From assembly GCA_039881145.1 (NCBI GenBank), contig JAYKKI010000088.1, positions 6,036,001 to 6,100,000 of the forward strand: 64,000 nt of DNA, in the 5' to 3' direction. Each line of letters starts with the position of its first letter. Within the stretch, counting starts at the first letter, position 1. Of the stretch, positions 34,501 through 46,620 are shown in pieces. Below the pieces are notes generated by a model. The model saw only the letters and a program-made list of their open reading frames with translations. It was not told the DNA's origin and did not search any database. The position numbers and the translations under genes were made by a program. Origin of the DNA: Druceiella hillmani. Its lineage: Eukaryota; Arthropoda; Insecta; Lepidoptera; Hepialidae.

Positions 34501-34801
34501 TAGAACATGGTACTATAGAAGACTGTAATAGACAGAGGGTGAAGTTATAAACGTAACAAATTATTATGAGATATGAACTATTTGCTGACGTCTTCACTCA
34601 TATGACATTACTGTTCAAGTACATAAAAATTCCTTCACTTATGTGGGTTATATTCATTAAAAATTTGGAAACAGGTCGGCTTGACAGTTGAGCAATGAAA
34701 GTAGAAAAGAAAAAAACAGCTTTATATCAGGATTATTACTATAAATAAAAAGAAGAATAAAATAAGGTAGTACAGGACAGAGAGATATTCAGTATACTTA
34801 C

Positions 34802-34950
34802 TCGATCACCCGATTACCGATAGTTCTTGTCAATCCGCGGTCGATACAGTCTTTGACAATTCGTGCCGTTGAGCACGACTTTCTCAAGAAAATGTTTCTA
34901 GCTACCTTATGCAGATCCATCCAACCGGAAGGCGATCTTAAAACGTTTGC
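34802..34950 (-). CDS. Candidate minus-strand coding exon (spacer)
   Basis: A GC-richer 149-base segment. On the minus strand a frame is open throughout (starts ANVLRSPSGWMDLHKVARN and ends near RTIGNRVI), and it finishes at a full-consensus donor, ATCGA|GTAAGTAT (intron from 34801). Acceptor-like sites are ccatgcttag (exon from 34950) and acgttttaag (exon from 34936), neither with a strong pyrimidine tract. No homologue occurs in either large copy. The plus strand is also open for about 62 codons here, so the strand rests mainly on the donor. I recognise no family. Confidence 0.35.
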
Positions 34951-35329
34951 CTAAGCATGGTATTTATTCTTGTTAATTAAGTGATAAGAAATCAAGACAG
35001 ATATTTTTCTTTCAAAAGCCTTTTGAATACACAATACCATAATCAAGTTTGTACCAGAAGTTAGAGGTATACATGGGGAGGAGTACTCATGAAACGTGTT
35101 TGGGGAATGGGATAATTAAATTTATTGGATGGAATTATAGTCTCGTTTACGTTACTGAACACTTAGGGCGATGCTCTGACAATAAAATGTTTTAATTTTT
35201 CTGTTTTATTTTTATCTGTGAGAAATTTCAAAATGTTCATAAGGACTTCAAAACTGATTAAAATATGTTCCCTAGATCCGGTGCTTGAAATTTAAAACAC
35301 GAACATTTCATGTAAGCACCAAAAATATT

Positions 35330-35745
35330 TGTATATAGTTATATTTCCAATGTCATATTTCTACGCAGCACTTTTTCTTAATTGCACAAGAATTCCAATA
35401 AAATACTTTGCAATAAACCACCTGCTCAATTGTTAATAAATATTGCATTCTAACTTTTATTATGTATTTTTATATCAAATTTTCCAACTCATCACGAATT
35501 CACTCAAAATCGAAATTTCGTCGCGAATGTTTTCAGCTTCACAGGTATTCAATTAAATCGGAGGCGGTTTTTCGATACGGGATCAAGTTGTAAAGTTTGA
35601 CAGGCAATAAATTAGGTAGCGATTGGAACTTTCATTGCAAACTGATTAAGAGAAAAGCTTTTCCCTTTCTCTTTTAGGTGCAAGATTTAGAGCAAATTTT
35701 AGAGTAAATATTACTTGTAAATGGCTACTTTATATGATTATATTG
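35330..35745. repeat. D module, first copy (spacer)
   Basis: Degenerate direct repeat with 39045-39400. Shared landmarks in order are ttaattgcacaagaatt, ttttccaactcat, gatacgggatcaagttgtaa, agtttgacaggcaat, agaaaagctttt and acttgtaaatggctact. The A modules at 33.4 and 38.3 kb precede the two D modules, so an A+D unit of about 4-5 kb was once tandemly duplicated here. Confidence 0.7.
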
Positions 35746-37996
35746 TACTGATACATGCGTATGATAAGGCAAAATAATACATTTATATGCTTTGAAATCA
35801 ACAGAAAATATTTCCATTTAATAATCAAGATATCGGGAATAAACTTTAATAATTTTTAGTTATTATGGATTAATTAGTTGAAGCTTATATATCTATATAT
35901 ATAACTAGCATGGGTTTTGTATCATGATTTTAATGCCAAACAAGTATTAGCAATTTATCTACTTTGGCTTTGGAAATTTCATAGTCCATCAGGAGAATGT
36001 AATTATTAAATTTTCATTTTTTTACATTAATATTTTCCCATTTAAAAATTGTAGGAATATAATGTAAAGAACTTTTACATAAATATCTATGTGATTTACT
36101 GATATTATATGATAGGTTTACGCACTAAGGATTCGATTTAATACTCTATGGCCATCTTCGACAGATTACTTTTTCTGACACATATATGTGACGCTGCTTC
36201 AGCCGATATATAGGCTGACATGCCAAAAGAAGTGTCATGTGGAAACTAGTACGTTTATTGAAAACGATATATCTTATGTAAAAAGCAAGGTCAAGTGATA
36301 TCTTTAATCGATTTCCCATTTAAATAATAGTCAGCGCCCAACGGTATTCGATTATCTTATTTTGGTTAATTTTTTTGATTTATTTCAAGTTTTCGAATAT
36401 CCCAAATCTTTAATAAAGAAACTCCATTGTATACCGAGTTCGTTTTGTGTTTGGTAGAAAATTCTTTTGACAAGTTTTCATGAAGAAGTTTTCAGCACAA
36501 GTTGAACGTTTTACATGAAAACATCACTAAGTGAAAGAAATTATTTATGAGTGGTGAAGACATTTTGGTGAATTGTTTTTTTTTCGATTAATTTTTGGTA
36601 TAAATTAAAAAATCCAGTTATTTGCAATCTCTTTTTTTAGAATATTATGCAAAATTATGATATTGGAAAGGTTTAAAACTTCCACAAAAACGTCCACATT
36701 TTGATCCCATTTTCGAATCTGTTGCAGTTACTATAACAAGAATAGAGTTACTAGAAAATAAATTTCTACTTAAACCAAAGAAATCTAATACTTAAACCAA
36801 ATTATTTTTTTTACAATCAAATTAAACGAACTTCTAATAACCGCGGAATAATGATTCCGGATGACGGATATTCCATATGTATATAAAAGAAATTCAGGGT
36901 TACAAAATATTCTGACGGAAATTACGGTATAGAAGTTGAAACATAGCATTGGATTAAATAGAAACAAAATTTATTATTTGAAAGTTTTTATAAACTCTTA
37001 TAAGGTTAGTATAAAATTCAACGATAGCATAAAGTAAAACCTTTTCACATTTTAAGGATACTAAAACGTAATTGCATATGGCGAGTTTTCCAACAAGAAT
37101 AAATGAAGATTTTCAGGTCATAGTACATTTCGTAATAATTTACAAAATTCTGAATATGTTTACGTATTCAGAGCAAAAAGTTCAAGATAAATTTTGATAT
37201 TTCTGTTTAGATCGAAAAGCAGAAGCTACATCCTTAATTGTTTCAGGATATGCCAGATATTCTGTGAGTACTTTGCACACTCACTTCACCAAATTAACCT
37301 TTCCTTCGATTTTATATTTACATCACTTCTATAGTTAAACAACTAGAGATTGTTAGGCTACTTAAATTACAAATTAATTTTTAGCGATTTTTATCCCGTA
37401 AGCCCTCTTACGGAATAAAAATCCCTTTATGCAGTTCTAAAAATATTTCGAATTCCAATTATTTTATCATAGACTCAAATGAAAAACCCACATCGCTCTA
37501 ACAGACGTACTCAAACTTTTAATTCACCCACATAATCTGTCAGCCGACGATGCTGATATTTCTGATTATTTGATTTTCCACATAGTTTCCTCAACGCAGG
37601 TACTTCATATTTATATATTTTTTTATTTATGTACTTTAATACACACAATTGATCCCAATATGGCAGACTTATTGTGACGTGATGGATCTCTGATAACCAA
37701 TCGGTAAATCATTTCAGCCTCGAACGACAGGCGAACAGAAATCGGACCCGGGTCCCCGCAATGTGTCTTACATCTGTAACCGTATGTTTTGTGATCAACT
37801 CAACATACCATGGTGACGAAGAAATTAAGTAAAGAACTGGTGCAGAAATATATTTGTTAAGTTATTTTACTGTTAAGTTATTTTATTGTATTAATATCAT
37901 GGAGTAATTGCGTATGATTTAAATCTTCTTATTAATTGAATATATTTGACGTTAATTTCGTAGAAATTCGTTACACACAAATAAATGAAACTACGT

Positions 37997-38135
37997 GATG
38001 TAGTATTATTTCTAATTTCTTTAAGTTCTTTACCACGACCTAGGTTTCGTTGTATTACAACATTTTCAGGTGGGTTATTAGCAAACATTTTTGGTCGTGG
38101 TAAAGAACTTAAAGAAAGTAGAAATAATATTGCAT
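37997..38135. repeat. Imperfect inverted repeat, about 40-bp arms
   Basis: tttctttaagttctttacca plus cgacc (to 38040) is matched by ggtcgtggtaaagaacttaa (from 38093) onward. The arms extend about 40 bases with one inner mismatch and a few at the outer end. The loop is about 52 bases. It looks like an older version of the inverted duplication seen at 50916-51150. Confidence 0.85.
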
Positions 38136-38329
38136 TTTCTTATTAACAAAATAACTATTTAAAATTTGAAAAACACATTAAAATTTGGGCAAAAAGAATG
38201 ATCATTAAAATTGTAATAGAAGCCTCATTGAAAGATGTATGTCATCTCTCAATACAAGTCTATTAAGCGATGAAACAATGATATTCGGATAACTTTATCT
38301 CACAGCTTGTTCATCCATTGTTTAAAAGT

Positions 38330-38665
38330 TGATACCATCACTTACAGACGCTAGGTAAAGAGAAGGGTCCACACTTCCAGCTCGTTTTGCTGCGGGGTAA
38401 CTGCAATGACAGAAGTCCCCTTTCATACGACAAGTCATACGACAGCCACAGAGTGCGTCCGGTATATATTTTTTTCTTTTGATCTCCCTTGCTTTATTTG
38501 TTAACATGTTAGCGTTTAATGCGCGTCTGTGTTAACTGTGCTTTATGGCATTATGGCGAGTGCGTGCTGGTGATAGGAAATATTTCAATGTTTTTGTCAT
38601 TTATGTTTTGTTCATAGACAATTTTGTACAAATAATGTTGCGATGTTAAGTAATAAGGTCATGCG
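38330..38665. repeat. A module 4 (spacer)
   Basis: Relative of the other A modules: ggggtaactgcaatgacaga, then agtcccctttcat, cacagagtgcgtccggtata, gttaacatgttagcgtttaa and the tail gtgataggaaatatt. The E-box position here reads catacgacag, so CACGTG is lost. The minus-strand open frame at 38322-38507 is out of register with frames in the other modules and is not convincing as coding. Confidence 0.6.
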
Positions 38666-39044
38666 TTAGTAACAATTTTCGTGACTCGACCGTTTTTTTT
38701 TATGTCTGTATTTCATAATTTAACATCGCTTGTATATTTTTGGGCTGTCAAAGTGCAGCGTGGTCGAGTCGCGGCCGATTTGCTACCATTCAATTTTCCC
38801 GTTTTATATGAATATGAGCCATTAAAATAATCAAACAATTTTAAATGCCATTTCTATTTCCTGGATCTTATAATGCACCGGGACTTATTTGCTAGAAGTC
38901 GTTTTTTCCTTGATGCATATATGGTGTTTTGAAATAATAAGAAGGCATAAATAAATTTGTAATAAAACATATGATTTTTTAAAATGATTATTCCTTTCCA
39001 TGTGGAGTATTACTCCAATTAAACTTAAATTTCCATTCTAACTT

Positions 39045-39400
39045 ATTTCGTTATTTGTGTCAAATAACACTTTCATGCTACGTTTATCCTTAATTTTACA
39101 AGAATTTCTCTGAAATACTTTACAACTAATAACATTACAATATCAATTCTTGTACCAAATTTTTCAACTCATTAGGAATTCACATCAAATTTTTATTCTA
39201 AGTAAACTTTTTAGCTTCCCGAATCGAAAGAAAATCTTTGATACGGGATTGAGATGTAAAGTTTGACAGCCAATATAACAGGCCACACAAAAAAATTTCT
39301 TCCCGGACTGGTTTAGAAAAAAGCTTTGCAGTTTTCATTTTAAGTGATACATTTTAAAACGGACATAATTTACAAATGGTTACTTTTAATGAGTGTACTT
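39045..39400. repeat. D module, second copy (spacer)
   Basis: Partner of 35330-35745: ttaattttacaagaatt, ttttcaactcatt, gatacgggattgagatgtaa, agtttgacagccaat, aaaaagctttgc, atttacaaatggttact. No open frame of interest. Confidence 0.7.
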
Positions 39401-40713
39401 GAAGCTAGTTTAACCTATTCAAATATGAGTCTGAAACAAAAAAACAATACTTACACAAGACAAATTAGTGATTAAGGAAAAGAAAATACACATTTATTGG
39501 CCCACTCCGTTCCTAATAAAAGATAAATCGAAATGTCTTTTCTAAGAGTTATGGACCCCATTGTAATATGTAGAATAGGGAAAAAGAGCAACCCTTTTTA
39601 TTTTGATCATTATCGATTATGATTCCCTGGAAATATGAAAAAAGACGTACCCGTCTCTGCACCAATCGAAAACGTTAGGAAAGTTTTTTGTTCTGGTCTA
39701 TTATTTGCGAGTAGGTAACAGGACATCCGCTATTTTATATACTGGTACGAGCGTACCAACATTGGATTGTGATTTCCCACAGTTCGTGTATTAGGAATGT
39801 CATGGGATGGGAAGGCTTCAATGATAAACTTCTGTTCTCAATTTTTGCAATGGGTATTACAATTATAACGAAAAACAGCCAAATATAATGATATATGTCT
39901 GCTAATTTTCCTTTCAAGTGGCCCACACCTGAAAAGATTAATGCCAAAATGTTTTAACCAAAAATTAATCTGTTAATTTTTATAAATTAATTTATTTTAT
40001 AATCGCAGTACGATGGGACTTATCTTGGGTCTTTTACGGATGAATAGAGTCGATAACACTTTATATTATATTGCAATGTTTTTTACAATTTAGTGATTGA
40101 CATGTTTCAGATGTATGTCGTAATTTTATTTTATATGGGTAATTTGAAAAGAAAGTTTTTTCCAAAATCTCCTCAACCGCATGTCGTTCAATGACCCATT
40201 TAAATGACACATGAGAAGATATAAACGGAGTAGGATACTTCGTTTTTGCTTTGAACTCATATACGTTAATGCGATGAATTAATTTAACCATTGTTTCTAG
40301 ATGCTTACGTATTGGTAAATATTTTGAAAGGATTGGCTTTAGCCTTTTTCTCACTTAAGTACGGAAATATCAGAAATAGCCATATTATGTAACCTTATAA
40401 GTTGATTAGGGAGGGATGTATTATACTTGCAAAGTTCTTAATTATAGAAATTTAAACAACAGGCGAATATATATTAGAACCTGAGTAAATAAATTTTCAT
40501 CATTGTGTGGAGTGTGCATTAGATTAAACATAAACTTACCTTTTTTTCACTGTTTGAGGTATACACGACCTTTGATAACTTTTGTCCGTATTTATTTCTC
40601 GATACATTTTCGTCGGCTGACACAAAGTATTAAAACAACGTGGGTGCATACGGAATAAATTATTACAGTGAAACTAATTGTGACTTAATTTTACAAGTCT
40701 ATTGTTTGTTGAA

Positions 40714-42411
40714 TTGTTGTAAAATTTCGTAAAATATGGTGCAATATATGCAAAAGGTAATGACTAATTGTTTAACAAAGACATGAAAAACTTTTTTTTG
40801 TAACATATTACCATAGTATTTTATAAAAACTGGATAAAATAACATTTGTTACTCGAATCGTATGTTCTGATTTATATGTGTATATCCTTCAAAATATATT
40901 AAAAGAATAAAACAATGTTACATTCATCAAATAAGTATTTTGAAAATAATAATAAACTGTATTCATTTTCAAACTTTTCATGGAATTTTGATTGAAAGGC
41001 AATATATGTTGATGAAAGAAATTCGCATAAAATCATATTTTTGGTAAAAAAAAGCTTTAATTGTCGATGAAATAATGGTTATAATAAAAAAAATGAGTAG
41101 GAAAATTGGAATAAATCTAAAAACCAGGTTCTTTATAATAAATCTATTAATATGGTAAAGTTTATTTGTGGTTACGAATATATAAGATAAATGCACAATT
41201 ATTTTAATGAACTAATATTGTTGATTCAATGCAAACAGTATTAAAATAATATTTGTAAAAATAACACTTGACATGATATTTTATTAAAAATAATTTTATA
41301 TATAGGACTTTCCGTGTGTCATCGCAGTTTTAAAAAAAAATTTGAATAATTTTTATTTTATCGTACAAACAAATTATAATATTGGCTTTATTACTCTTAT
41401 AATATTTAATACACGTGGAAGCAAAATTAAAATATTGCCTTTTGTAAACAAGAATCTTACTTAATATTGGCGTCAAATTAGTTTATTCTGACTTTGTCTA
41501 ATTTTTTGCAAGAAAAGCTAATACACTATCGTATGGTTGCCGTGCTTTTAGTGTAACAAAATGTAAGATGATGTTTTTCCTCTTATTTCATCATCTCACA
41601 TCTTTGCGACGTAATGTTAATATAGGTTTAAACTAATTCAATAAAAAATTCTCAGTATTCAGTTTTTATCAATTCTGTTTCTGTAATAACTTTACCTATT
41701 GAATTATTGAAGACAATTATTGAAAAAATTCCTATAAAATACTAAGTATTTATTTTTATCAATTTATATTACTTTTGCACATTTTAAACCCCCTCGCGAC
41801 GCAAATTTCTTCGTATAAAAGAAAAAAGCACGGTAAAATTTTAATTAAATATTGTCATAAAGAAATTGATAATTTGTATGTAATTAGCACTCTATACCAA
41901 AATGTCTCCTTTATTGCAAAACAAATCCAATAAGGTTATTTTTGCAAACATGGTAAACAACTGAACTAACTGGTTCGGATATGATGTCTTGAAAATATGG
42001 GCTAATTAGAAATCAGGATTAAAAAAATTATAAAATCTGTTTAAGAAGAAGCGAGTCACGAGTTTCTAAATTTAATGATAATAATAGAATAGAAATATCT
42101 CCTTATTTAATTTGCTTTCCAGTTCGGTTTTGCTGTCTTTGTTTAGAATTTAAATTTCAATCAAGTTTAAAACTCGGTCAAGTTTAAAACTTAGGTCAAG
42201 TTTAAAACTTTGGTCAATTTTTAAGATTTGTCAAAATTAGATTCATTACTCATCAGGATGTAAGATTCTGATTTAAGACTTATGGAATAAAAAAATAACC
42301 AAACGCTCTGTTACATTATCAAAACGTTAAAAACAACTTTGAAGGGCAATATGTTTTCATAATATTTTCATTTCTCAATAAAGGAGACATCGTCTATCGC
42401 CCGGTCGCCAG
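40714..42411. other. 1.7-kb block present only in the right copy
   Basis: Copy L runs directly from the equivalent of 40713 into A module 1 (joined at about 905-916). The right end of this block is the 5' side of the A module, which other A modules also keep, so at least that part was probably deleted from copy L. The rest is AT-rich, with a short tandem repeat at 42164-42225 built on the unit ggtcaagtttaaaactta. I see no gene in it. Confidence 0.7.
42164..42225. repeat. Short tandem repeat, 18-19 bp unit
   Basis: Three to four imperfect copies of ggtcaagtttaaaactta, with spacing 18-19, inside the block found only in copy R. Confidence 0.8.
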
Positions 42412-42580
42412 GCAGACGGCTACACTGATGGGGATTTCCCATACAGACATGAAAGGGCCAGCCAGAGTGTAACAGGCGATGTCTTGTTGCTTCGAACTCT
42501 CTTTACTTTGTTTCATAACGTATTCGCGTTTAATTTCCTTCGCGTGCTGTTTTTGTTTAAGAGCAGTTACTGCTATTTTC
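42372..42580. repeat. A module 1 (right copy)
   Basis: Partner of 905-1060 with a fuller 5' side: atcgcccggtcgccaggcag aligns with gcccgctttgcctgaggag in module 2, which ties modules 1 and 2 into one family. GGGGATTTCCC is kept at 42430-42440. The 15 bases missing from copy L are present here (about 42446-42460). Confidence 0.55.
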
Positions 42581-43551
42581 AAATTATTTTTTATCTAACT
42601 GAGAGAAGATGAGAAGAATATCGTTTCAATGTTTTTTTTTTATTTATTTCGTTATTGTCTTTGTACTTTTGTGGATCTTGAATTATTTCGATAAATGCGA
42701 TATTGATACAAAGATTTGATATTTTTTCAAGCAAAAGTGACGTTTGCTTCGATCAATGTTAGCTTGGGTGATATGAATGTTGTTAAAATTTGGAACTAAT
42801 TATTGAATCTTAATTTTTTTCAGTTTTCAATTTTGCGCATCAAAACTAAAAAGGCGAAACGTTTGTGAAACAATATCATTCGTCCGATTATCTAATTGTC
42901 ACTGTTTTTTTTTTCAGACTTTAAGTGATGTAGAGAGCAGAATTTGTACATGGTTATATTTAATAATGGTCTTTATCCTGCAGGTTATTTGCGAAATAAT
43001 TTTCATATTATTCACTATTCAAGGCCGAGTGAGATTTCTATTGCGTCGCTCCGTATATTGCCTTGATAACTCACGATATTTTAGGCTATATATTAACATG
43101 GTGGAATATGATATTTTTACTTGTTGCTAATAGTTCAAATAAATTTTGTACCTTTAAATTCTTATAAGTACGTAAATGCTCACAGAATAACAGTAATGCT
43201 TAATAGGTGCCCTCACCCCAATATAGGCCCTTTTGTAATTTTCTAAAAAATCTATTAAACGTTTTCTTAGAGAAGTCATTAAAGAAAAATAAATTCAGTC
43301 ATTCACTTCTCGCTCATGGTTGTATTCGATCCCTGTTCATAAACATTGAATATCTTCGAATCAAGTGCTAACTATTGGTATATAATATTCAGATAATTAT
43401 GAATACTGATATCGTGGAGCGAAAATAGACGATTTAATTAGTGTTATTAATAAGAGAATTCTGTAAAATTTAAAGAGGCAAAATTAAAATTAAACCAATA
43501 AATTTTCATCATAACTAGTTATAAAATCCATATTGTTAGATATAACTCGTC

Positions 43552-43925
43552 TTTCAATACAACTGCGCAAAGCGACTCACGCTCTGAGAGCCTCGTCAGA
43601 TAATTCTCTCTCATGGCGTGCGTTATCATTATTCAACGGCTGATACTGTCATTTAGCAGCGCTTTATGAAACAAAGGTGCAGAGTACGGGCTTACAATTT
43701 GCCCGCTTTGCCTGAGGAGTAACCGTAGTGACGTGGGTCCTCTTTTAGAACACGTGAAAGCTACGGTGCGTCAGGTATATTTTTTTCCGTTGAAACTGCT
43801 TTCATTTTTTCGTTAACATACTAGTGTTTAATTCACATTCGTGTTAACCAAGCTTTGTGATATAATATCGAGTACATGTGTGTAAAAGTAAATTATTTAT
43901 TGTTTGTGTCATGATTGTTTTATTC
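43552..43925. repeat. A module 2 (right copy)
   Basis: Close match to 2035-2395. It keeps the CACGTG E-box in gaacacgtgaaagctacggt and gtgcgtcaggtatattttt. Its tail is cut off at the junction where the 4.3-kb block of copy L is missing. Confidence 0.6.
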
Positions 43926-44394
43926 ATAATTATTACTACATCATTTTTTGTTTGCAAGTACATATGTATTCCTAAAAATATTTTTATAGTCTCTTAATGA
44001 AACTTGCAAAGCTTTCCCTTATATGTACATTTCTATAATACTTAAAAAACATCTTAGAAGTATTTTCATAAAATATCAAAATAGGTATCTAAAAATACAA
44101 ATTTGTTATACAGTTATCAAGTTTTAGCGGAATTCGCACAAATAATATAAAAGATTAGAGGCAGGTAAAATTTAAACTGATATAGAATAAAAGTGATAGG
44201 TATAATTTAGAAAGAGTTAAGATAACTATTTAGAGTGATCAGATGATTACGTATTGTATCCTTAGATACAGATTTAGGACGTTGGTTTTTAAGAAAAAAA
44301 TTAAAAATTGTTGTAAAAATCTCATTAATCTCAATATTTTTTATTGGAAATTTTGAATATACTTTGGAATATAAATAAAAAAACAGAAATACAA

Positions 44395-44427
44395 ACAATA
44401 TCACGTGAGGTTCCCACGTGATATTGT
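44395..44427. other. Perfect 13-bp stem hairpin with CACGTG
   Basis: acaatatcacgtg pairs exactly with cacgtgatattgt around a 7-base loop (aggttcc). Each arm contains a CACGTG E-box. The related spacer sequence (about 32943-32975) is not self-complementary, so the symmetry arose in copy R. Confidence 0.85.
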
Positions 44428-44571
44428 GTTGTAAGTAAAATTTCTTATTAACTAATTTTGATTTATTTCCAATAAACTTTGAACCGTGGCTCCGCTCGCA
44501 CGAAAAAGAGAAAAATTATTGTGTAATTTTAAAATAAAGAGTTTTTCTTACTTTTACTTACTTTTTCTTCT

Positions 44572-44664
44572 ACCACTTCGCGATTTTCGATACTTAGATA
44601 AAATAATTTCAAAAAAAGTTTTTCTGAAAATATTTTATCTGAGTATCGCAAATCGCGGAGTGGT
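44572..44664. other. 93-nt long hairpin, about 45-bp stem
   Basis: accacttcgcgattttcgat at 44572 folds onto tatcgcaaatcgcggag and tggt ending at 44664. I count about 43 pairs (including two G-U on the plus strand) with three mismatches and essentially no loop. It is located in the part missing from copy L. It is compatible with a pre-miRNA-like or siRNA-producing hairpin, or with an ageing inverted duplication. Confidence 0.8.
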
Positions 44665-44907
44665 TTGGTATATGAATACATACTTATATACATTACTATT
44701 TAGGTGCTAATTCCTAACGGGATGATTTTTTTAATTTCCAAACAAAATACATTCTGTAATGGGATAAATGTACGTATACATCGAGATTGTTTTTGGAAAA
44801 TTCATGGAAATTGGTTAAGTATTCGAGGCGTGAAAGTGGTTTCAAAAGAGGATTTCGATGAATAAAAATATGCCCCGTTTATTAAATAAACAATAGTAGA
44901 ATTTGAA

Positions 44908-44997
44908 AATATATTTATTTATATTAATATATTAATTAAATTAAAATATATATATAATTTAAAATATATTTAATATATTTAATTTATTATATTTAAG
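44908..44997. repeat. Pure A/T stretch specific to the right copy
   Basis: Almost no G or C over about 90 bases, built from atatttaat-like runs. Copy L has only tttggaaataaatacagg at this point (7251-7268), so the stretch expanded or inserted in copy R. Confidence 0.7.
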
Positions 44998-46354
44998 GCT
45001 TCTTTCAGGCACAGATATTACACAGAAACAATTTATTTTATTGAATAAAAATCATTGAAAGGTAAAGGTTATTTGTCATATGACAATCTCAAGACATAGA
45101 ATAAAATCAATACATTTACAAAGCAGTTATTGCCTGAAATACCAGTTTTCCAATACCAGTTTTACCTGAAATACCAGTTTTTTTGAAATACCAGTTTTCC
45201 AAGAAATTATTCTGACCAATGTATGCAATATGCCGTTGATTTTGAAAAACTTACAGTTCTGTCGTCAAAAATAAATTCTATGTGGTTAGGTGTGAAGAGT
45301 GCGCATGTTTTTACCAATATTTATTGATCATTTTAGGTTTAGAATTTCGACTGCTAAATCACAAATATATTAATAGTTGCAAGAAAGAATAAAAACTGGC
45401 AGCATAAGGCTTTGTTGGTTCAGTATTTTTGGGTACTAATATAATTGGCAAATTGTTGATAGGAAAAAGGGGCAAAGGCCTTTGGGTTTTTCTTAGGTGC
45501 TGCTTAAACCTCGTTCATGTCTCTAGTTTTGCGTTGTGCCTATTATATTTAAGTTACATTATAAGCTTCAATTATTACTTTGTATCGTGTGTTAATACTT
45601 TCACCTTTAAAACCAATGTAATAAACAACTTTAATTACACCCCTTAATTTTGTTCCTCCCACATTCTTTCTATCTTATTCCGCTCACTTTCTGGTAATAA
45701 ATACCTGTAGAAGTCAAACTCCATATCTCCAATCGTCCTGTTTACCCGAGGGTCCAACAGCCCGTCGGTGTATAACAATTTGAAAATTGGTCTTTAAATA
45801 CAAGTTGCACGGTTAAAATTAAATATATCTTCCACGTTGTGACGGTCTACTCTGTCCAGTTTGCTGTTTATATACACGATTTGCTGTCTCTAAACACACT
45901 CTGCCATTGAGCTACATTGGACAAAGTAGCAGATGTAGAGCAGACATCGTGCTAGAAATTTTATTTTTTTTCTTTAATTGCAAAATTAAGCGACTGAGGA
46001 GTTTCAGTGTTACTTTGAATACTTTTAATTATTTTGTTTCTTTGTCTGTCTATCTACTACAATTTAAGTAATTGATTTTATACCCACTTCCTTATGTAAT
46101 TAGAGACTTGTTACAGACGCTAGTTTCCGACGACAAAATATTACAATACTGGAGTCAGGATCTGTTAATGGAGAATAAAAGTAGGCATATGATCTTCTTA
46201 ACGGTGAATTGTAGACCCATCTAGGTTTAGGTTGTTTCACTTATTTTGAAAAGTTCTTCGATTATGCAGACAATCTGACTCTGATGATATAGTCAGGATC
46301 TGACGCTAAATATCGCTGGAGACAAACGATTTCCTTAACGCTAAAAATATATCC

Positions 46355-46384
46355 ATGGAGTTTGGGTTCTTTTTACTAGTCTTG
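46355..46384 (+). CDS. Candidate signal-peptide first exon (right copy)
   Basis: Same MEFGFFLLVL frame and the same TTG|GTAAGT donor as 8580-8609. The acceptor-like ttttttgtag at 46515-46524 gives GVNRF and a stop in phase 0, against GVKRY in copy L. The first ten codons are kept while flanking noncoding bases differ more, which is weak support for function. Confidence 0.3.
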
Positions 46385-46620
46385 GTAAGTTTTATGAGTA
46401 TCTTACTTTTTATCACATTTCAGTTATTTGTTGTAGGTAATCAGATATTGATCCTTAACGATTAATAGAAGACTTATTGAGTTTGGGCTTATTCCACTTG
46501 TACTGATAAGTTATTTTTTTGTAGGGCGTAAACAGGTTCTAATGATGAAGTTGAAAATTCAACTCGTTTCACTTATCGTGGTACGTTCTATGTGTATCTT
46601 ATTTTTGCTCATATTTAAAA
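46355..46620 (+). repeat. Tandem degenerate exon-like repeats (right copy)
   Basis: Counterpart of 8580-8850: units at 46357, about 46480 and about 46558, each a variant of gagtttgggttctttt followed by a donor-like gtaagt, ataagt or gtacgt. Confidence 0.45.

Larger units (their letters stand above)
43929..44805. repeat. B module, right part (right copy)
   Basis: 43929-44280 matches 6723-7140 (cacaaataatataaaagatt, then gatatagaataaaagtgata). 44285-44803 is missing from copy L, but its first half is related to 32870-33100 of the spacer. The later half contains the two hairpins described separately. Confidence 0.7.

Noticed and set aside
40531..40640. Minus-strand donor-like AAG|GTAAGTTT in copy R
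   Set aside because: Copy L lacks the donor at the same place, and no open frame or acceptor accompanies it.
42394..42582. Minus-strand 62-codon frame through A module 1
   Set aside because: In copy L nearly every difference is a replacement and 15 bases are missing; the other A modules have the region out of frame.
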